Numbered from the stretch's first letter, positions 8,012-17,262 are shown. The stretch: DNA of 64,000 nucleotides from Methylosinus sp. LW4 (GCF_000379125.1 NZ_KB900626.1:3048667-3112666); one strand, 5' to 3'. The notes: generated by a model not told the origin, from the letters alone. Made by a program: numbers and translations.

Positions 8012-9505
8012 TCATCCGCTCGCCTTCAGCAGCAAGCCTCGCGGCACGATCCGCGACTCCGCGAGATCGAACAGCCCTTGCACGGCGAGCGCCATCAGCG
8101 CGGCCGGAATCGCGCCTTCGAGGATCAGCGCGAAATTATCCAGCCGCACGCCGGTGAAGATCGGCTGGCCATAGCCGCCGGCGCCGATCAGCGCGCCGAG
8201 CGTCGCCGTGCCGACATTGATGACCGCCGCCGTCTTCAGCCCCGCCAGCATCGCCGGCGACGCCATCGGCAATTCGACGAGAAGCAGTCGCCGCCAGGGC
8301 GTGAGGCCGATGGCGATGGCCGAATTTTCGATCGCGCGCGGAATGGTCGCAAGGCCGGTCACGACATTCCGCACGATCGGCAAAAGGCTGTAGAGGAACA
8401 GCGCGGCGATGGCCGGCGACGCGCCTATGCCGAGCAGCGGAATCATGAAGACCAGCAGAGCGAGCGAGGGAATCGTCTGCAGCACGCTGACGAGGCCGAG
8501 GATCGCATGGCCGAGACGCGGACGCTTCGCCGCCGCGACGCCGAGCGGCAGAGCGACGAGGATCGCCGCCGCGAGCGAGACGCCGACGAGAAAGAGATGC
8601 TCGCGCGTGCGTCGCCACAGCCGCTCGGCGAGGCTCTGCGAAGGCGCGGGCGCCTCGACGCCGAATTGCGCGGCGACGAAATTCGCCGCCGCCTCGCGCT
8701 CTGTGCGAAGGCCCGCCCGCACCGCGACATTCATCGCGATCATCGCCGGCGCGTCTATGCGGCCCTCGAGCCGCAGCATAGACATGACCGCCTGTGGCGC
8801 GCGCCGCTCGAGATCGGCGCGATAGAGCAGGACGGCGCGATTCTCGGCAAACAGCTTGCGGTCGTCGATGAGCGCGAGAATGCGCCGGTCGGCGAGTTGC
8901 GGATCGGTGGCGTAGAGATCGACGACGTCGATCGCGCCCTCGATGAGGCCCTTATAGGCGATGTCGTGATCGAGCCCGCGCACATCCTCCGTCGTGAATC
9001 CATAGGCCGCGCGCAGCGCCGGCCAGCCATCGGCGCGCGCGAGCAATTCCTCGCTCAAGCCGAAGACGAGCGACGCATGCTGCGCGAGATCAGAAATGTT
9101 CCGCACGCCCAGCGCCTCCGCTCTGTCGCGCCGCATGCCGAGCGCATAGCCATTGCCGAAGCCGAGCGGCAGGCTCATGCGCAGCCCCAGCTCGCCGAGG
9201 GCGTCGGCGAGCTGGCGATCATTGGCGAGCCGCAGCTCGGCCAGAATCTCCTGCCGCAGCGTGCCCGTATATTCGGGATAGGCGTCGATCTCGCCGGAGA
9301 GCAGCGCGTTCCAGACGAGGCGCGTGCCGCCGAGCGCCGGACGGCGAATGACGCGCGCGCCCGAAGCGGCGGCGAGATCGGCGACAATGTCCGAGAGAAT
9401 GACGGATTCGGTGAAGCTCTTGGAGCCGATGCGCACGGCGTCTCCCTCGCGCGCGCAGGCGCCGAGCAGAAGGAGCGCGAGCAGCATTGCGAGAGCGCGC
9501 CTCAT
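8012..9505 (-). CDS. Osmoprotectant-type ABC transporter, substrate-binding domain fused to permease
   Basis: Imports a quaternary amine or similar compatible solute (OpuC/ProWX family). The 497-residue protein starts with a lipoprotein-like signal (LLLLLGACA). An OsmF/ProX-type binding domain covers about 20-285 (RIGSKSFTESVIL, DAYPEYTGTLRQEIL). It is followed by a ProW-type permease with about five or six membrane segments from 300 to 470 and the EAA loop around AIGLTPWRRLLLVELPMASPAM. In most fused members the permease comes first, so the binding-domain-first order is less usual. Its ATG overlaps the stop of the ATPase gene upstream. The exact substrate cannot be read from sequence. Confidence 0.88.
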   Translation of the reverse strand: MRRALAMLLALLLLGACAREGDAVRIGSKSFTESVILSDIVADLAAASGARVIRRPALGGTRLVWNALLSGEIDAYPEYTGTLRQEILAELRLANDRQLADALGELGLRMSLPLGFGNGYALGMRRDRAEALGVRNISDLAQHASLVFGLSEELLARADGWPALRAAYGFTTEDVRGLDHDIAYKGLIEGAIDVVDLYATDPQLADRRILALIDDRKLFAENRAVLLYRADLERRAPQAVMSMLRLEGRIDAPAMIAMNVAVRAGLRTEREAAANFVAAQFGVEAPAPSQSLAERLWRRTREHLFLVGVSLAAAILVALPLGVAAAKRPRLGHAILGLVSVLQTIPSLALLVFMIPLLGIGASPAIAALFLYSLLPIVRNVVTGLATIPRAIENSAIAIGLTPWRRLLLVELPMASPAMLAGLKTAAVINVGTATLGALIGAGGYGQPIFTGVRLDNFALILEGAIPAALMALAVQGLFDLAESRIVPRGLLLKASG

Positions 9506-10263
9506 CGCGCGCGCTCCGGCGGAAGCGGCAGATCGGAAATCCGCCGCGCGCTGGCGCGCACGAAGCGCGTGACGAACTCCTCCGCCGGCCGCTCGACGAA
9601 ATCGACGAAACGTCCTTGCTGGACGATGCGGCCGTGATTCATCAGCACGATTCTCTCGGCGAAGAATCCGGCCTCGGCGAGATCATGCGTGACGATGACG
9701 ACGGTCTTGCGCAGCCGCGCGAATATGGCGGCGAGATCGTCCTGCAGATCGGCGCGGATCAGCGGGTCGAGCGCGCCCAGAGGCTCGTCCATCAGCAAGA
9801 TTTCGGGATCGAGCATCAGCGCGCGCATCAGCGCCACGCGCTGCCGCTGGCCGCCGGAAAGCTCGGCCGGAAAGCGCTCCAGCGCCTCGGCCGGAAAGCG
9901 CGTGAGCTGCAGCAGCTCCTCGAGCCGCGCCGCGCGGCGCTCCGCCAGCCAGCCCATCTCGCGCGCCATCAGCTCTATGTTGCCGCGCGCGGTGAGATGC
10001 GGGAAGAGGCCGCCCTCTTGAATCACATAGCCCATGACGCGCCGGAGCTTCTCCGCCGAGCGCGGCGTCAGCAGATGGCGCGCCACCTCTATCTCGCCGT
10101 GGTCCGGCGTCACGAGCCCGACGACCATCGAGAGAAGCGTGGATTTGCCGGAGCCGGAGGGGCCGATCAGCGCCGTCGTGCGCGCGGGCTCTATCGTCAG
10201 CGTGACGTCGTCGACGACGCGCGCGCCGCCGAAACATTTACGGACATGCTCCAGTCGGATCAT
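9502..10263 (-). CDS. Osmoprotectant-type ABC transporter ATP-binding protein
   Basis: Energises the fused permease encoded directly downstream. The 253-residue protein has Walker A GPSGSGKS near 34-41, signature LSGGQRQRV, Walker B ILLMDEPLGALD and the switch His in VTHD. The start was taken as ATG 10261-10263 (MIRLEHVRKCFGG); the open frame extends upstream through a repeat but has no family similarity there. The C-terminus lacks the CBS pair found in many ProV/OpuCA proteins, so osmotic gating by CBS domains is unlikely. The four-base overlap with the next gene indicates one operon. Confidence 0.9.
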   Translation of the reverse strand: MIRLEHVRKCFGGARVVDDVTLTIEPARTTALIGPSGSGKSTLLSMVVGLVTPDHGEIEVARHLLTPRSAEKLRRVMGYVIQEGGLFPHLTARGNIELMAREMGWLAERRAARLEELLQLTRFPAEALERFPAELSGGQRQRVALMRALMLDPEILLMDEPLGALDPLIRADLQDDLAAIFARLRKTVVIVTHDLAEAGFFAERIVLMNHGRIVQQGRFVDFVERPAEEFVTRFVRASARRISDLPLPPERAR

Positions 10264-10643
10264 GACTGCGCCGCGGCGTCGGGTGACGTCGCTCAAATGG
10301 CGCGCGCGGGCGTGGTTCCAAGGGGTCGGCCGCGACGAGGAGCGGCGAAGATGCGGGGGCGAACGAGAAGTGGTGATTTGACAAGGCGCGTCCACCTCCC
10401 CCTCGAGGGGGGAGGTCGAGCGCGAATGCGCTCGGGAGGGGGTGACGCCCCGAGTCTTTGCAGTTGAACCCCACCCCGTCCGGCTATCGCCGGCCGACCC
10501 TCCCCCTGAAGGGGAGGGTGAGCGCGTCCCTTTCGGCATTCCCCCGATTGCTCTGCGCCACGCACGGCCTCGGCTTGAATCCGGCGGAGCGACGTGAGAG
10601 CTTCGCGCTTCCGCGGCGTCGCCGCTCGGCGTTTCCTCACCCG
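10264..10643. other. Divergent gap with interspersed palindromic repeat
   Basis: The 380-base gap between the ABC ATPase and dinB contains a composite palindromic repeat at about 10393-10520. It has a left hairpin CCTCCCCCTCGAGGGGGGAGG, an inner CGAGCGCGAATGCGCTCG stem, and a right hairpin ACCCTCCCCCTGAAGGGGAGGGT. It is related in layout to the family A elements but has its own arm sequence. No gene was found in the rest. Confidence 0.75.
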
Positions 10644-11717
10644 ATGGCGTCGCAACGCAAGATCATCCATATCGACATGGACGCTTTCTATGCGTCGGTC
10701 GAGCAACGCGACGATCCGCGATTGCGCGGACGTCCCGTCGCCGTCGGATCGCCGCGCGAGCGCGGAGTCGTGGCGGCGGCGAGCTATGAGGCGCGCGCTT
10801 TCGGCGTGCGCTCGGCCATGCCCTCCGTCACCGCGCTCAGGCGATGTCCCGATCTTCTCTTCGTTCCGCCGCGTTTCGACGTCTATCGCGATGTGTCGCG
10901 GCGCATTCGCGCGATCTTCCTCGATTACACGCCGCTGGTCGAGCCGCTCTCGCTCGACGAGGCCTATCTCGATGTCACCGAAAATCGCAAGAAGATCGCC
11001 TCCGCCACCCATATCGCCGAGGAGATAAGAGCGCGCATTCGCAAGGAGACGCGGCTGACCGCCTCGGCGGGCGTCTCCTACAATAAATTTCTGGCCAAGC
11101 TCGCCTCCGATCAGAACAAGCCGGATGGCCTCTTCGTCATCACGCCGGACAGAGGCGCGGAATTCGTCGCCGCGCTGCCGATCGGCAAGTTTCACGGAGT
11201 GGGGCCGGCGACGGCGAAGAAGATGAATGCGCTCGGCATAGAGACGGGGCTCGATCTGCGCAGCAAGCCGCTGCCCTTTCTGCAGCGGCATTTCGGCAAA
11301 TCGGGAAGCTATTTTTATGGCATCGCGCGAGGCGTCGACGAGCGTCCGGTGCGGCCGGACCGCATTCGCAAATCGATCGGCGCGGAAGTGACCTTCGCGC
11401 ATGATCTCTTCGCGCTCGAGGAGGCGATCGCCGCTCTCGCGCCCATCGTCGCGCGCGTCGCCGCCCATTGCGAAGGCGCGCGCATCGAGGGGCGCACGGT
11501 GACGCTGAAAGTCAAATATGCGGATTTTCAGCAGATCACGCGGCGCAGCACCGGCGCCGCGCCGATCGCCTCGCGCGCCGCGCTGGAGGCCTGCGCGCTG
11601 GCGCTGCTACGCCCGCTGTTTCCGTCAGAGAAAGGCGTGCGCCTGCTCGGCGTCACGCTCTCCTCGCTCGCGCCCGCGGGCGGAAGCGAGGATCCGCAGA
11701 TGAGCCTCGCCGTCTGA
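10644..11717 (+). CDS. dinB: DNA polymerase IV (Y family)
   Basis: Error-prone translesion polymerase. The 357-residue protein starts at ATG 10644 with MASQRKIIHIDMDAFYASVE, in which Asp11 and Asp13 belong to the catalytic site. LSLDEAYLDVT supplies the second acidic pair. TASAGVSYNKFLAKLASD and the helix-hairpin-helix GKFHGVGPATAKKM are intact, and a little-finger domain completes the protein. The longer open frame upstream runs through the repeat and was discarded. No LexA box was recognised immediately upstream. It is convergent with the glucan gene. Confidence 0.95.
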   Translation: MASQRKIIHIDMDAFYASVEQRDDPRLRGRPVAVGSPRERGVVAAASYEARAFGVRSAMPSVTALRRCPDLLFVPPRFDVYRDVSRRIRAIFLDYTPLVEPLSLDEAYLDVTENRKKIASATHIAEEIRARIRKETRLTASAGVSYNKFLAKLASDQNKPDGLFVITPDRGAEFVAALPIGKFHGVGPATAKKMNALGIETGLDLRSKPLPFLQRHFGKSGSYFYGIARGVDERPVRPDRIRKSIGAEVTFAHDLFALEEAIAALAPIVARVAAHCEGARIEGRTVTLKVKYADFQQITRRSTGAAPIASRAALEACALALLRPLFPSEKGVRLLGVTLSSLAPAGGSEDPQMSLAV

Positions 11718-11729
11718 GACGGCGAAGCC

Positions 11730-13292
11730 TCACGGCGCCGTCCACGGATAGGTCCATGTTTCCGTCAGCGTCAGCGGGCCAGCCTTGAGGAAGGCGCGAA
11801 TATCCGCCGTCTGGCCGGATTTCACCGCTATGTCGAACATCACGCGCATGCCGTCTATGTGCGGATTGGCGGCGACGCTCGAGCGGATGACCGTGCCATT
11901 CGTCGCCGAGGCGACGACTTCCACCTGCCCAGGATCATTGACGTAATAAGCGAGATCGCCGCCGGCGAAATCGACGATGAAGCGATGCGCGCCTAGGGTC
12001 GTCGCCTCGCTCGAGCCGAGCGCCCGCGCCGGCGCCTCGAATGTGTTCACCGCGCGGCCATTGGGCGAGAGCCGCGGCAGATCGAGCAGCGAGGTGATGC
12101 GATAGGCGTAGGAGAAGGGCTTGCCGATCTCCAGCGGCTGCGCGCCGACAAAGGCAGCGACGATATTGTCATTGGTCTCGTCGAGCGTCGGCAGCTCCAG
12201 CAGCTCGACGGCGCCCTCGCCCCACGATCCTTGCGGCTCGATGAAATAGCTCGGCCGCCGCTCATAGGCGAGATCGATGTCCTGATAGGTCTCGAAATTG
12301 CGGTCGCGCTGCATCAGGCCGAAGCCGCGAATATTCGGGTCCGAGAAAGTGGTGAGCCGCGCGATGGGCGCATTGGCGAGCGGGCGCCAGAGCCATTCCT
12401 TCGACTCGCCATGGACGAGCAGCCCGTCCGAATCATGCAGCTCGGTGCGGAAGCCGTCGCGCATGCGGCGGTCGTTCTCGCCGGTGAGATACATGGAGGT
12501 GAGCGGCGCGAGGCCGAATTTCGCCTTGCGGCGCGGAAAGATGGTCGCCTGCACGTCGATCGTGCTGTCCTGGCCCGTCGTCAGATCGAAACGATAGGCG
12601 CCGGTCGCCGCCTCGCCGTCGAGCAGCGCATAGAAGGTGATGCGATTGCCGCCCGGCTGCGGCGTCTCGATCCAGAACTCGCGGAAGAAGGGGAAGACTT
12701 CCGTATTGTCGCCGCAGTCGACGCAGAGCGCGCGCGCCGAGAGGCCATAGCGCTGGCCGCGGCCGAGAAAGCGGAAATAGCTGGCGCCGAGGAAGGAGAT
12801 CACCTCGTCGTGCACATGCGGATCATTGAGCGGGAAATGCAGGCGGAAGCCGGCGAAGCCTATGTTGATCGGCAGCGTCCGCTCGAATTTGTTGCGGCCG
12901 TAGTCGAACAGCGCCGCCGAATAGGGAATGGGCGTCGGTATGCCGTCCCTTATCGTGTTCACCGTCACCGGGCGCTTGTAGAGAAAGCCCAGATGGAAGG
13001 TGTGCAGACGGAAAGAGCCAGGAATATTCGAGAACAGCGCCTTTTCCGGCCGGAAGCGCAGATCGCGGAAAGAATCGAAGTCGAGCTTCGCCAATTCGTC
13101 CGGCAGCTGCGGCGGCGCCGCCTCGAAAGGCGCGCCGGCGAGGTCGCGAGCGCGACGCGCCACATCCTCGAGGCCGAAGCGCGGCTGCGTTCCGTTCTGC
13201 ACGGATTGCGCGACGGCGCGCCCGAGCGGCGCGGCCTGAGCGCCCGCCGCGACCATCGCGCCGAGAAGCCGGCGGCGTGTGATGTCGATCAT
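11730..13292 (-). CDS. opgD: Periplasmic glucan biosynthesis protein (OpgG/OpgD family, Tat exported)
   Basis: Works in the periplasm on osmoregulated periplasmic glucans. The 520-residue protein has a twin-arginine signal near the N-terminus (TRRRLLGAMVAAGAQAAP), which is typical of OpgD; OpgG uses a Sec signal. The mature part carries family blocks such as FDSFRDLRFRPEKALF, GFLYKRPVTVN, SYFRFLGRGQRYGLSARAL and FFREFWIETP. The start ATG 13290-13292 places the twin-Arg motif at residues 6-8; the upstream extension is not family-like. No opgH glycosyltransferase is adjacent, so the partner must lie elsewhere. Confidence 0.9.
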   Translation of the reverse strand: MIDITRRRLLGAMVAAGAQAAPLGRAVAQSVQNGTQPRFGLEDVARRARDLAGAPFEAAPPQLPDELAKLDFDSFRDLRFRPEKALFSNIPGSFRLHTFHLGFLYKRPVTVNTIRDGIPTPIPYSAALFDYGRNKFERTLPINIGFAGFRLHFPLNDPHVHDEVISFLGASYFRFLGRGQRYGLSARALCVDCGDNTEVFPFFREFWIETPQPGGNRITFYALLDGEAATGAYRFDLTTGQDSTIDVQATIFPRRKAKFGLAPLTSMYLTGENDRRMRDGFRTELHDSDGLLVHGESKEWLWRPLANAPIARLTTFSDPNIRGFGLMQRDRNFETYQDIDLAYERRPSYFIEPQGSWGEGAVELLELPTLDETNDNIVAAFVGAQPLEIGKPFSYAYRITSLLDLPRLSPNGRAVNTFEAPARALGSSEATTLGAHRFIVDFAGGDLAYYVNDPGQVEVVASATNGTVIRSSVAANPHIDGMRVMFDIAVKSGQTADIRAFLKAGPLTLTETWTYPWTAP

Positions 13293-14076
13293 TTCAGTCG
13301 GTTTCCGAGAAAATTGAGCGACGGGCGGAAGCCCGTCTTCTGGTCGCAGACGAATCGGGGTCGCAGACGAATCGGGCGTTCTTGGGGACGCCGCCCCGCC
13401 TGCGAGCGCGGCGCGCGTCGCCCGGCCCCGTCCGAGCTTCTGCCTATCCGGCTTTGCGCCCGCCCGCAAGACGGTGGAGCTATCACCCCGGGCGGGGCGC
13501 AAAATGGGCGAAAGGGCGACAAATTTCGCCGAGGCGCGAAAAAGCCCTTGCAGAGCGGGCGAAAGCGCGTATTTACGTTCTCGCCCACTTTCGCACGTGC
13601 CTGTGGTCGTGTGTCGGTCGATGGGGATCCGGACAAGAGGCCGGTCAACCATCGGAATAAAACCGGCAGCCGGAGGCGAAACCGGCGAACCTCGCCTGAG
13701 CGAGGGATCGCGACTTAAAGCAACGACGGACCGGGCTTTTTCGTCTCTGTCGACCCTCCAAAGGTCGGCGTACCGAAGAGGCTTGTCTTTCTTGCCGGGC
13801 GTGCGGAAAGGGAAAAATCCCCTTCCAAGCGATGGCTATTCGAATCGGATTCGATGTCCGTCTGGACATTCGCGTCCGTGTCTCGTCTAGCCGACGGCGC
13901 ATCACCCGACCGTCCTGCGCTTCGCCGCGAGCGAGGCCTTGGCGGTCATGGAACGCAGTCGTCTCGATGTTCAGCGCGCCTCCACAGCGTGCTGCGCAAA
14001 CGACGTCGTGCATCCGATCGAAGCCCTTGGCCACTCCGCGGCGCTATATGCCGCGACTTCGTTGGGGATGCCGCAA
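13293..14076 (+). promoter_or_regulatory. Long structured leader upstream of ornithine decarboxylase (speF-type candidate)
   Basis: The 784-base gap has no convincing gene on either strand. A promoter-like pair, TTGCAG (13548-13553) and TATTTA (13570-13575) with a 16-base spacer, would give a leader of almost 500 bases. Near the gene, consecutive perfect hairpins are visible: CGAATC-g-GATTCG (13841-13853), then ATGTCC-gtct-GGACAT (13854-13869), preceded by GGAAAGGG/CCCCTTCC (about 13805-13826). Long conserved leaders of the speF RNA motif are known ahead of alphaproteobacterial ornithine decarboxylase genes. Assignment to that motif is inferred from position and structure, not from an alignment. 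A short frame 13832-14080 ends on the start codon and could be a leader peptide. Confidence 0.45.
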
Positions 14077-15219
14077 ATGACGGATCGTATTCGCGAATTT
14101 TTGGAGGCCCGTCGTCGCGCCGGACGCGATGTCGGCCCCTGCCTCGTCGTCGACCTCGAGGTCGTGCGCGACAATTACACGAGCTTCGCCAAGGCGCTGC
14201 CGGACACGCGCGTGTTCTACGCGGTGAAGGCCAATCCGGCGCCGGAAGTGCTCTCGCTGCTCGCCTCGCTCGGCTCCTGCTTCGACACGGCCTCCGTCGT
14301 CGAGATCGAGCAGGCCATGGCCGCCGGCGCGACGCCGGAGCGCATCAGCTTCGGCAACACGATCAAGAAGGAGCGTGACATCGCCCGCGCCTATGCGCTG
14401 GGCGTGCGCCTCTTCGCCGTGGATTGCGAGGCGGAGGTCGAGAAGATCGCCCGCGCCGCCCCTGGCTCCAAGGTTTTCTGCCGCATTCTCTGCGACGGAA
14501 CCGGCGCCGAATGGCCGCTGTCGCGCAAATTCGGCTGCGCGCCGGATATGGCGCCGCGCGTCCTCGAGCACGCGCATCGCCTCGGCCTTGTCGCCTATGG
14601 CGTCTCCTTCCATGTCGGCTCGCAGCAGGGCAATCCGAACATGTGGGACGGCGCGCTGAGGTCGGCCTCGTCCATCTTCCGTGATCTGGCCGAGCGCGGC
14701 ATTCAGCTGCAGATGGTCAATCTGGGCGGCGGATTTCCGACCCGCTACCTCAAGAATGTGCCGGCCGTTAAGGCCTATGGGCAGGCGATCTTCCGGGCGT
14801 TGTCGAAGCATTTCGGCAATCGCATTCCCGAGACGATCATCGAGCCGGGCCGCGGCATGGTCGGCAACGCGGGCGTGATCGAGGCCGAGGTCGTGCTGGT
14901 GTCGAAGAAGTCGCGCGAGGACGAGGTTCGCTGGGTCTATCTCGACATCGGCAAGTTCAACGGCCTCGCCGAGACGACCGACGAGATGATCCGCTATCCG
15001 ATCCGCACCGAGGCGGACGGCTCCGCGACCGCGCCTTGCGTCATCGCCGGGCCGAGCTGCGATTCGGTGGACGTGCTGTATGAGAAGGAGCCTTATCTCC
15101 TGCCCATCAGCCTGGAGATCGGCTCGAAAGTGCTGATCGAGGGAACCGGCGCCTATACGACGACCTATTCGTCGGTCGGCTTCAACGGCTTCCCGCCGCT
15201 CGAATCCTTCGTGATCTGA
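14077..15219 (+). CDS. speC: Ornithine/lysine decarboxylase, PLP fold III
   Basis: Decarboxylates ornithine (possibly also lysine) to putrescine, starting polyamine synthesis. The 380-residue protein is of the eukaryotic-like alanine-racemase fold. PLP Lys51 sits in FYAVKANPAP, the phosphate-binding GGGFPTRY follows, and the active-site Cys of the partner subunit lies in GPSCDSVDVLYEK. The start ATG 14077 has GGGG nine bases upstream; earlier in-frame starts at 13939 and 14068 add unconserved sequence. The gene is preceded by a long structured leader. The symbol speC/odc depends on convention; the fold clearly separates it from the large fold-I SpeF of enterics. Confidence 0.93.
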   Translation: MTDRIREFLEARRRAGRDVGPCLVVDLEVVRDNYTSFAKALPDTRVFYAVKANPAPEVLSLLASLGSCFDTASVVEIEQAMAAGATPERISFGNTIKKERDIARAYALGVRLFAVDCEAEVEKIARAAPGSKVFCRILCDGTGAEWPLSRKFGCAPDMAPRVLEHAHRLGLVAYGVSFHVGSQQGNPNMWDGALRSASSIFRDLAERGIQLQMVNLGGGFPTRYLKNVPAVKAYGQAIFRALSKHFGNRIPETIIEPGRGMVGNAGVIEAEVVLVSKKSREDEVRWVYLDIGKFNGLAETTDEMIRYPIRTEADGSATAPCVIAGPSCDSVDVLYEKEPYLLPISLEIGSKVLIEGTGAYTTTYSSVGFNGFPPLESFVI

Positions 15220-15337
15220 CGCCTCGGCCGCGCGCCTTTGGGCCCGCGGCCTCCCGCCAAAATCTCTGTCCCGTTCGGCGGGCGCGCTGTGATGCGCGCC
15301 AGGCGCGAGGGTCGTCCGTCCTCGAAGGGAGGAACCG

Positions 15338-15979
15338 ATGGCCTTTGAACTCTCTCGGCATGAGACCGGATCGCTCGGCTTTCCGGGCGTCGGCATGGTC
15401 GCGGAAGAGAGCCGCTCGGCTCGCCGCCCGGTTTGCGTGATCTCAGAGGAAGCCGCGGAAGACATTGCCGCACGCGAGGCGCTGCTCGACGCGGCCTTCG
15501 GCCCGGCGCGCTTTCTGAAGACTTGCGAGCGGCTGCGCGAAGGCCGCAAGCCGGCGCGCGGTCTCGCGCTGGTCTGCAAGGATGAGGATTGCCTCGTCGC
15601 CACAATGCGCATGTGGGCGATCTTCGCCGGTCCGGGACGTCCGGCGCTGCTGCTCGGCCCGCTCGCAGTGGCGCGCGACTATCGCTCTCTCGGCCTCGGC
15701 GCCGCCATGATCGAGGCGGGCCTTTCGCGTGCGGCGGTCCGCAATCATCGCGCGGTTCTGCTCGTCGGCGACGCGCCGTATTATACGCGCTTCGGTTTCG
15801 AGACCCGCTTCACCGACGGGCTCACAATGCCAGGTCCCGTCGAGCGCGAGCGCTTTCTCGGCCTCGAGCTGACGCAAGGCGCTCTGACGGGGGCGTCGGG
15901 CCGTGTTTCCGCCGCCGGCCTGACCGTCCGGGCGGTCGCCCCGGCCATGACGATCGGCGAGCTGGCGCGCGCAGCGTGA
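15338..15979 (+). CDS. GNAT-family N-acetyltransferase
   Basis: Predicted acetyl-CoA-dependent acetyltransferase, 213 residues. The core GNAT signature LLLGPLAVARDYRSLGLGAAMIEAGL contains the acetyl-CoA pyrophosphate loop, followed by VLLVGDAPYYTRFGFE, which resembles the YhbS/COG3153 subgroup. An N-terminal extension of about 35 residues precedes the domain. It starts at ATG 15338 after GGAGG. It follows ornithine decarboxylase at 118 bases on the same strand, and polyamine acetylation is conceivable but not supported by any specific motif. Confidence 0.8.
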   Translation: MAFELSRHETGSLGFPGVGMVAEESRSARRPVCVISEEAAEDIAAREALLDAAFGPARFLKTCERLREGRKPARGLALVCKDEDCLVATMRMWAIFAGPGRPALLLGPLAVARDYRSLGLGAAMIEAGLSRAAVRNHRAVLLVGDAPYYTRFGFETRFTDGLTMPGPVERERFLGLELTQGALTGASGRVSAAGLTVRAVAPAMTIGELARAA

Positions 15980-16057
15980 CGTCGGGGACCGCGAGTCGGA
16001 AAGGGCGAGCCTTTCGTGCCGCCCGCCTCTGAGCCGACCGTCGCCCGCCCATTCGTG

Positions 16058-16102
16058 AAAAGCAAAACGCCCGAAGTCTCGCGACTTCGGGCGCTTTGCT
16101 TT
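16058..16102. terminator. Bidirectional Rho-independent terminator
   Basis: A strong stem, GCCCGAAGT (loop CTCGCG) ACTTCGGGC, is extended by AAAGCAAAACG on one side and CGCTTTGCTTT on the other. A-rich and T-rich flanks on both sides suit termination of the rightward acetyltransferase transcript and of the leftward atp operon, whose last gene ends at 16153. Confidence 0.85.
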
Positions 16103-16152
16103 GGTCTCTCTGAGGAAGCGGCGCGCGGCCGCCTCCCAGAAGAGCGCGGCGA

Positions 16153-16629
16153 TCAGTGCGCCAGCGACTTCACATCCGCAATGCCGGCGGAGACGAAATC
16201 GGTTCCGGCCACGCCCTTGCGCAGCACGGCCTCGGCGACCTTCACCGCGGCGTCGGCGGCGCTGGCGCGCACCTCGGCGGCGGCCTGAGCCTCGGCCTGG
16301 GCGATCTTGTCCTCCACCTGCTTGGTGCGGCGGGTGATATAGTCCTCGAGGCGCTGGCGCGCTTCGGTCGCCAGCAGCTCGGCCTCGCTCTTGGCCTGAG
16401 CGACGATCGCCTTGGCCTCTTCCTCGGCCTCCTCGCGCTTCTTCTCGAAGGAGGCGAACAGGCTCTCGGCCTCGCTGCGCAGGCGCTCGGCCTCGGCGAG
16501 CTCGCTCTTGATTCGGATCACGCGCGCGTCGAGCGCGCCCGCGAGCTTCTTATGCGCGCCCACATAGAGCAGCACGCAGACGAAAATGCCGAAGCCGATG
16601 GCGACGAAAACTTCCGCGTCGAAATGCAT
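16153..16629 (-). CDS. atpF: ATP synthase F0 subunit b
   Basis: Peripheral stalk subunit that links F1 to the membrane sector. The 158-residue protein has one N-terminal membrane segment (about 5-25), then a long charged helix with a dense Ala/Glu/Lys pattern typical of the right-handed coiled coil. It is the last gene of the F0 operon and lies 11 bases downstream of the b' gene. A strong terminator follows at 16058-16102. Alphaproteobacteria normally carry separate b and b' genes, and that is what is seen here. Confidence 0.95.
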   Translation of the reverse strand: MHFDAEVFVAIGFGIFVCVLLYVGAHKKLAGALDARVIRIKSELAEAERLRSEAESLFASFEKKREEAEEEAKAIVAQAKSEAELLATEARQRLEDYITRRTKQVEDKIAQAEAQAAAEVRASAADAAVKVAEAVLRKGVAGTDFVSAGIADVKSLAH

Positions 16630-16640
16630 GGCTCGACCTC

Positions 16641-17225
16641 TCAGCTCGCCTTGATGTTACGATATTCGCCCTGCAGCGTCTCCGCGGCGAAACGGGCGCC
16701 CGTCAGCTTCTCGAGGATCGCTCCGGCGGCGTCGGTGGCGATCGCCTCGACATTGGCCAGCGCCTCGGATTTGGCGGCGAGAATCTGCGCTTCGGCGGCG
16801 GCGACCTTCTCGGCGAAGGCGGCTTCCTCGCTCGCGCGGCGCGTGGCTGTGTCGGCGGCCGCCTGCTGCTGGGCGGCGCGGCCGATGTCCTGCGCCTGCG
16901 CCTTGGTGACGCGCAATTTCTCGTCATGCGCGGCGGCGGCTTCCTGCGCCTTCGCCTGAAGCTCGCGCGAGGCGAAGAGATCGCTCTCGATGCGGCTCTC
17001 GCGATCGTGCAGGATAGAGCCGATGCGCGGCAATGCGATGCGCGACATGAGAAGATAGAGAAGCCCGAAGGTCAGCGCCAGCCAGACGAGCTGCGGAACG
17101 AAATTCTCCGTCTGGAACGGCGGAAACTCGCCTCCGCCGTGATGCTCGACGCTCGTTTGCGTCGCGCTCGGCTCATGGGCTCCATGCGGCGCCGCCTCTT
17201 CGGCGGCGAGAACGATATTCGCCAT
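16641..17225 (-). CDS. atpG: ATP synthase F0 subunit b'
   Basis: Second, divergent peripheral-stalk subunit, forming a b-b' heterodimer. The protein has 194 residues. A variable His/Glu-rich N-terminus of about 40 residues precedes the membrane segment FVPQLVWLALTFGLLYLLM, followed by the conserved RIALPRIGSILHDRESRIESDL and a long Ala-rich helix. Named atpF' or atpG depending on the source. It is separated from atpE by a perfect 26-base palindrome that may tune expression relative to the c subunit. Confidence 0.95.
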   Translation of the reverse strand: MANIVLAAEEAAPHGAHEPSATQTSVEHHGGGEFPPFQTENFVPQLVWLALTFGLLYLLMSRIALPRIGSILHDRESRIESDLFASRELQAKAQEAAAAHDEKLRVTKAQAQDIGRAAQQQAAADTATRRASEEAAFAEKVAAAEAQILAAKSEALANVEAIATDAAGAILEKLTGARFAAETLQGEYRNIKAS

Positions 17226-17262
17226 GACGGCTTCCAGCCTCTTGTCTGCGTGGGAGACGACA

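Noticed and set aside
8078..9637. A 519-residue open frame on the + strand
   Set aside because: Antisense to the fused ABC transporter gene, which is clearly real.
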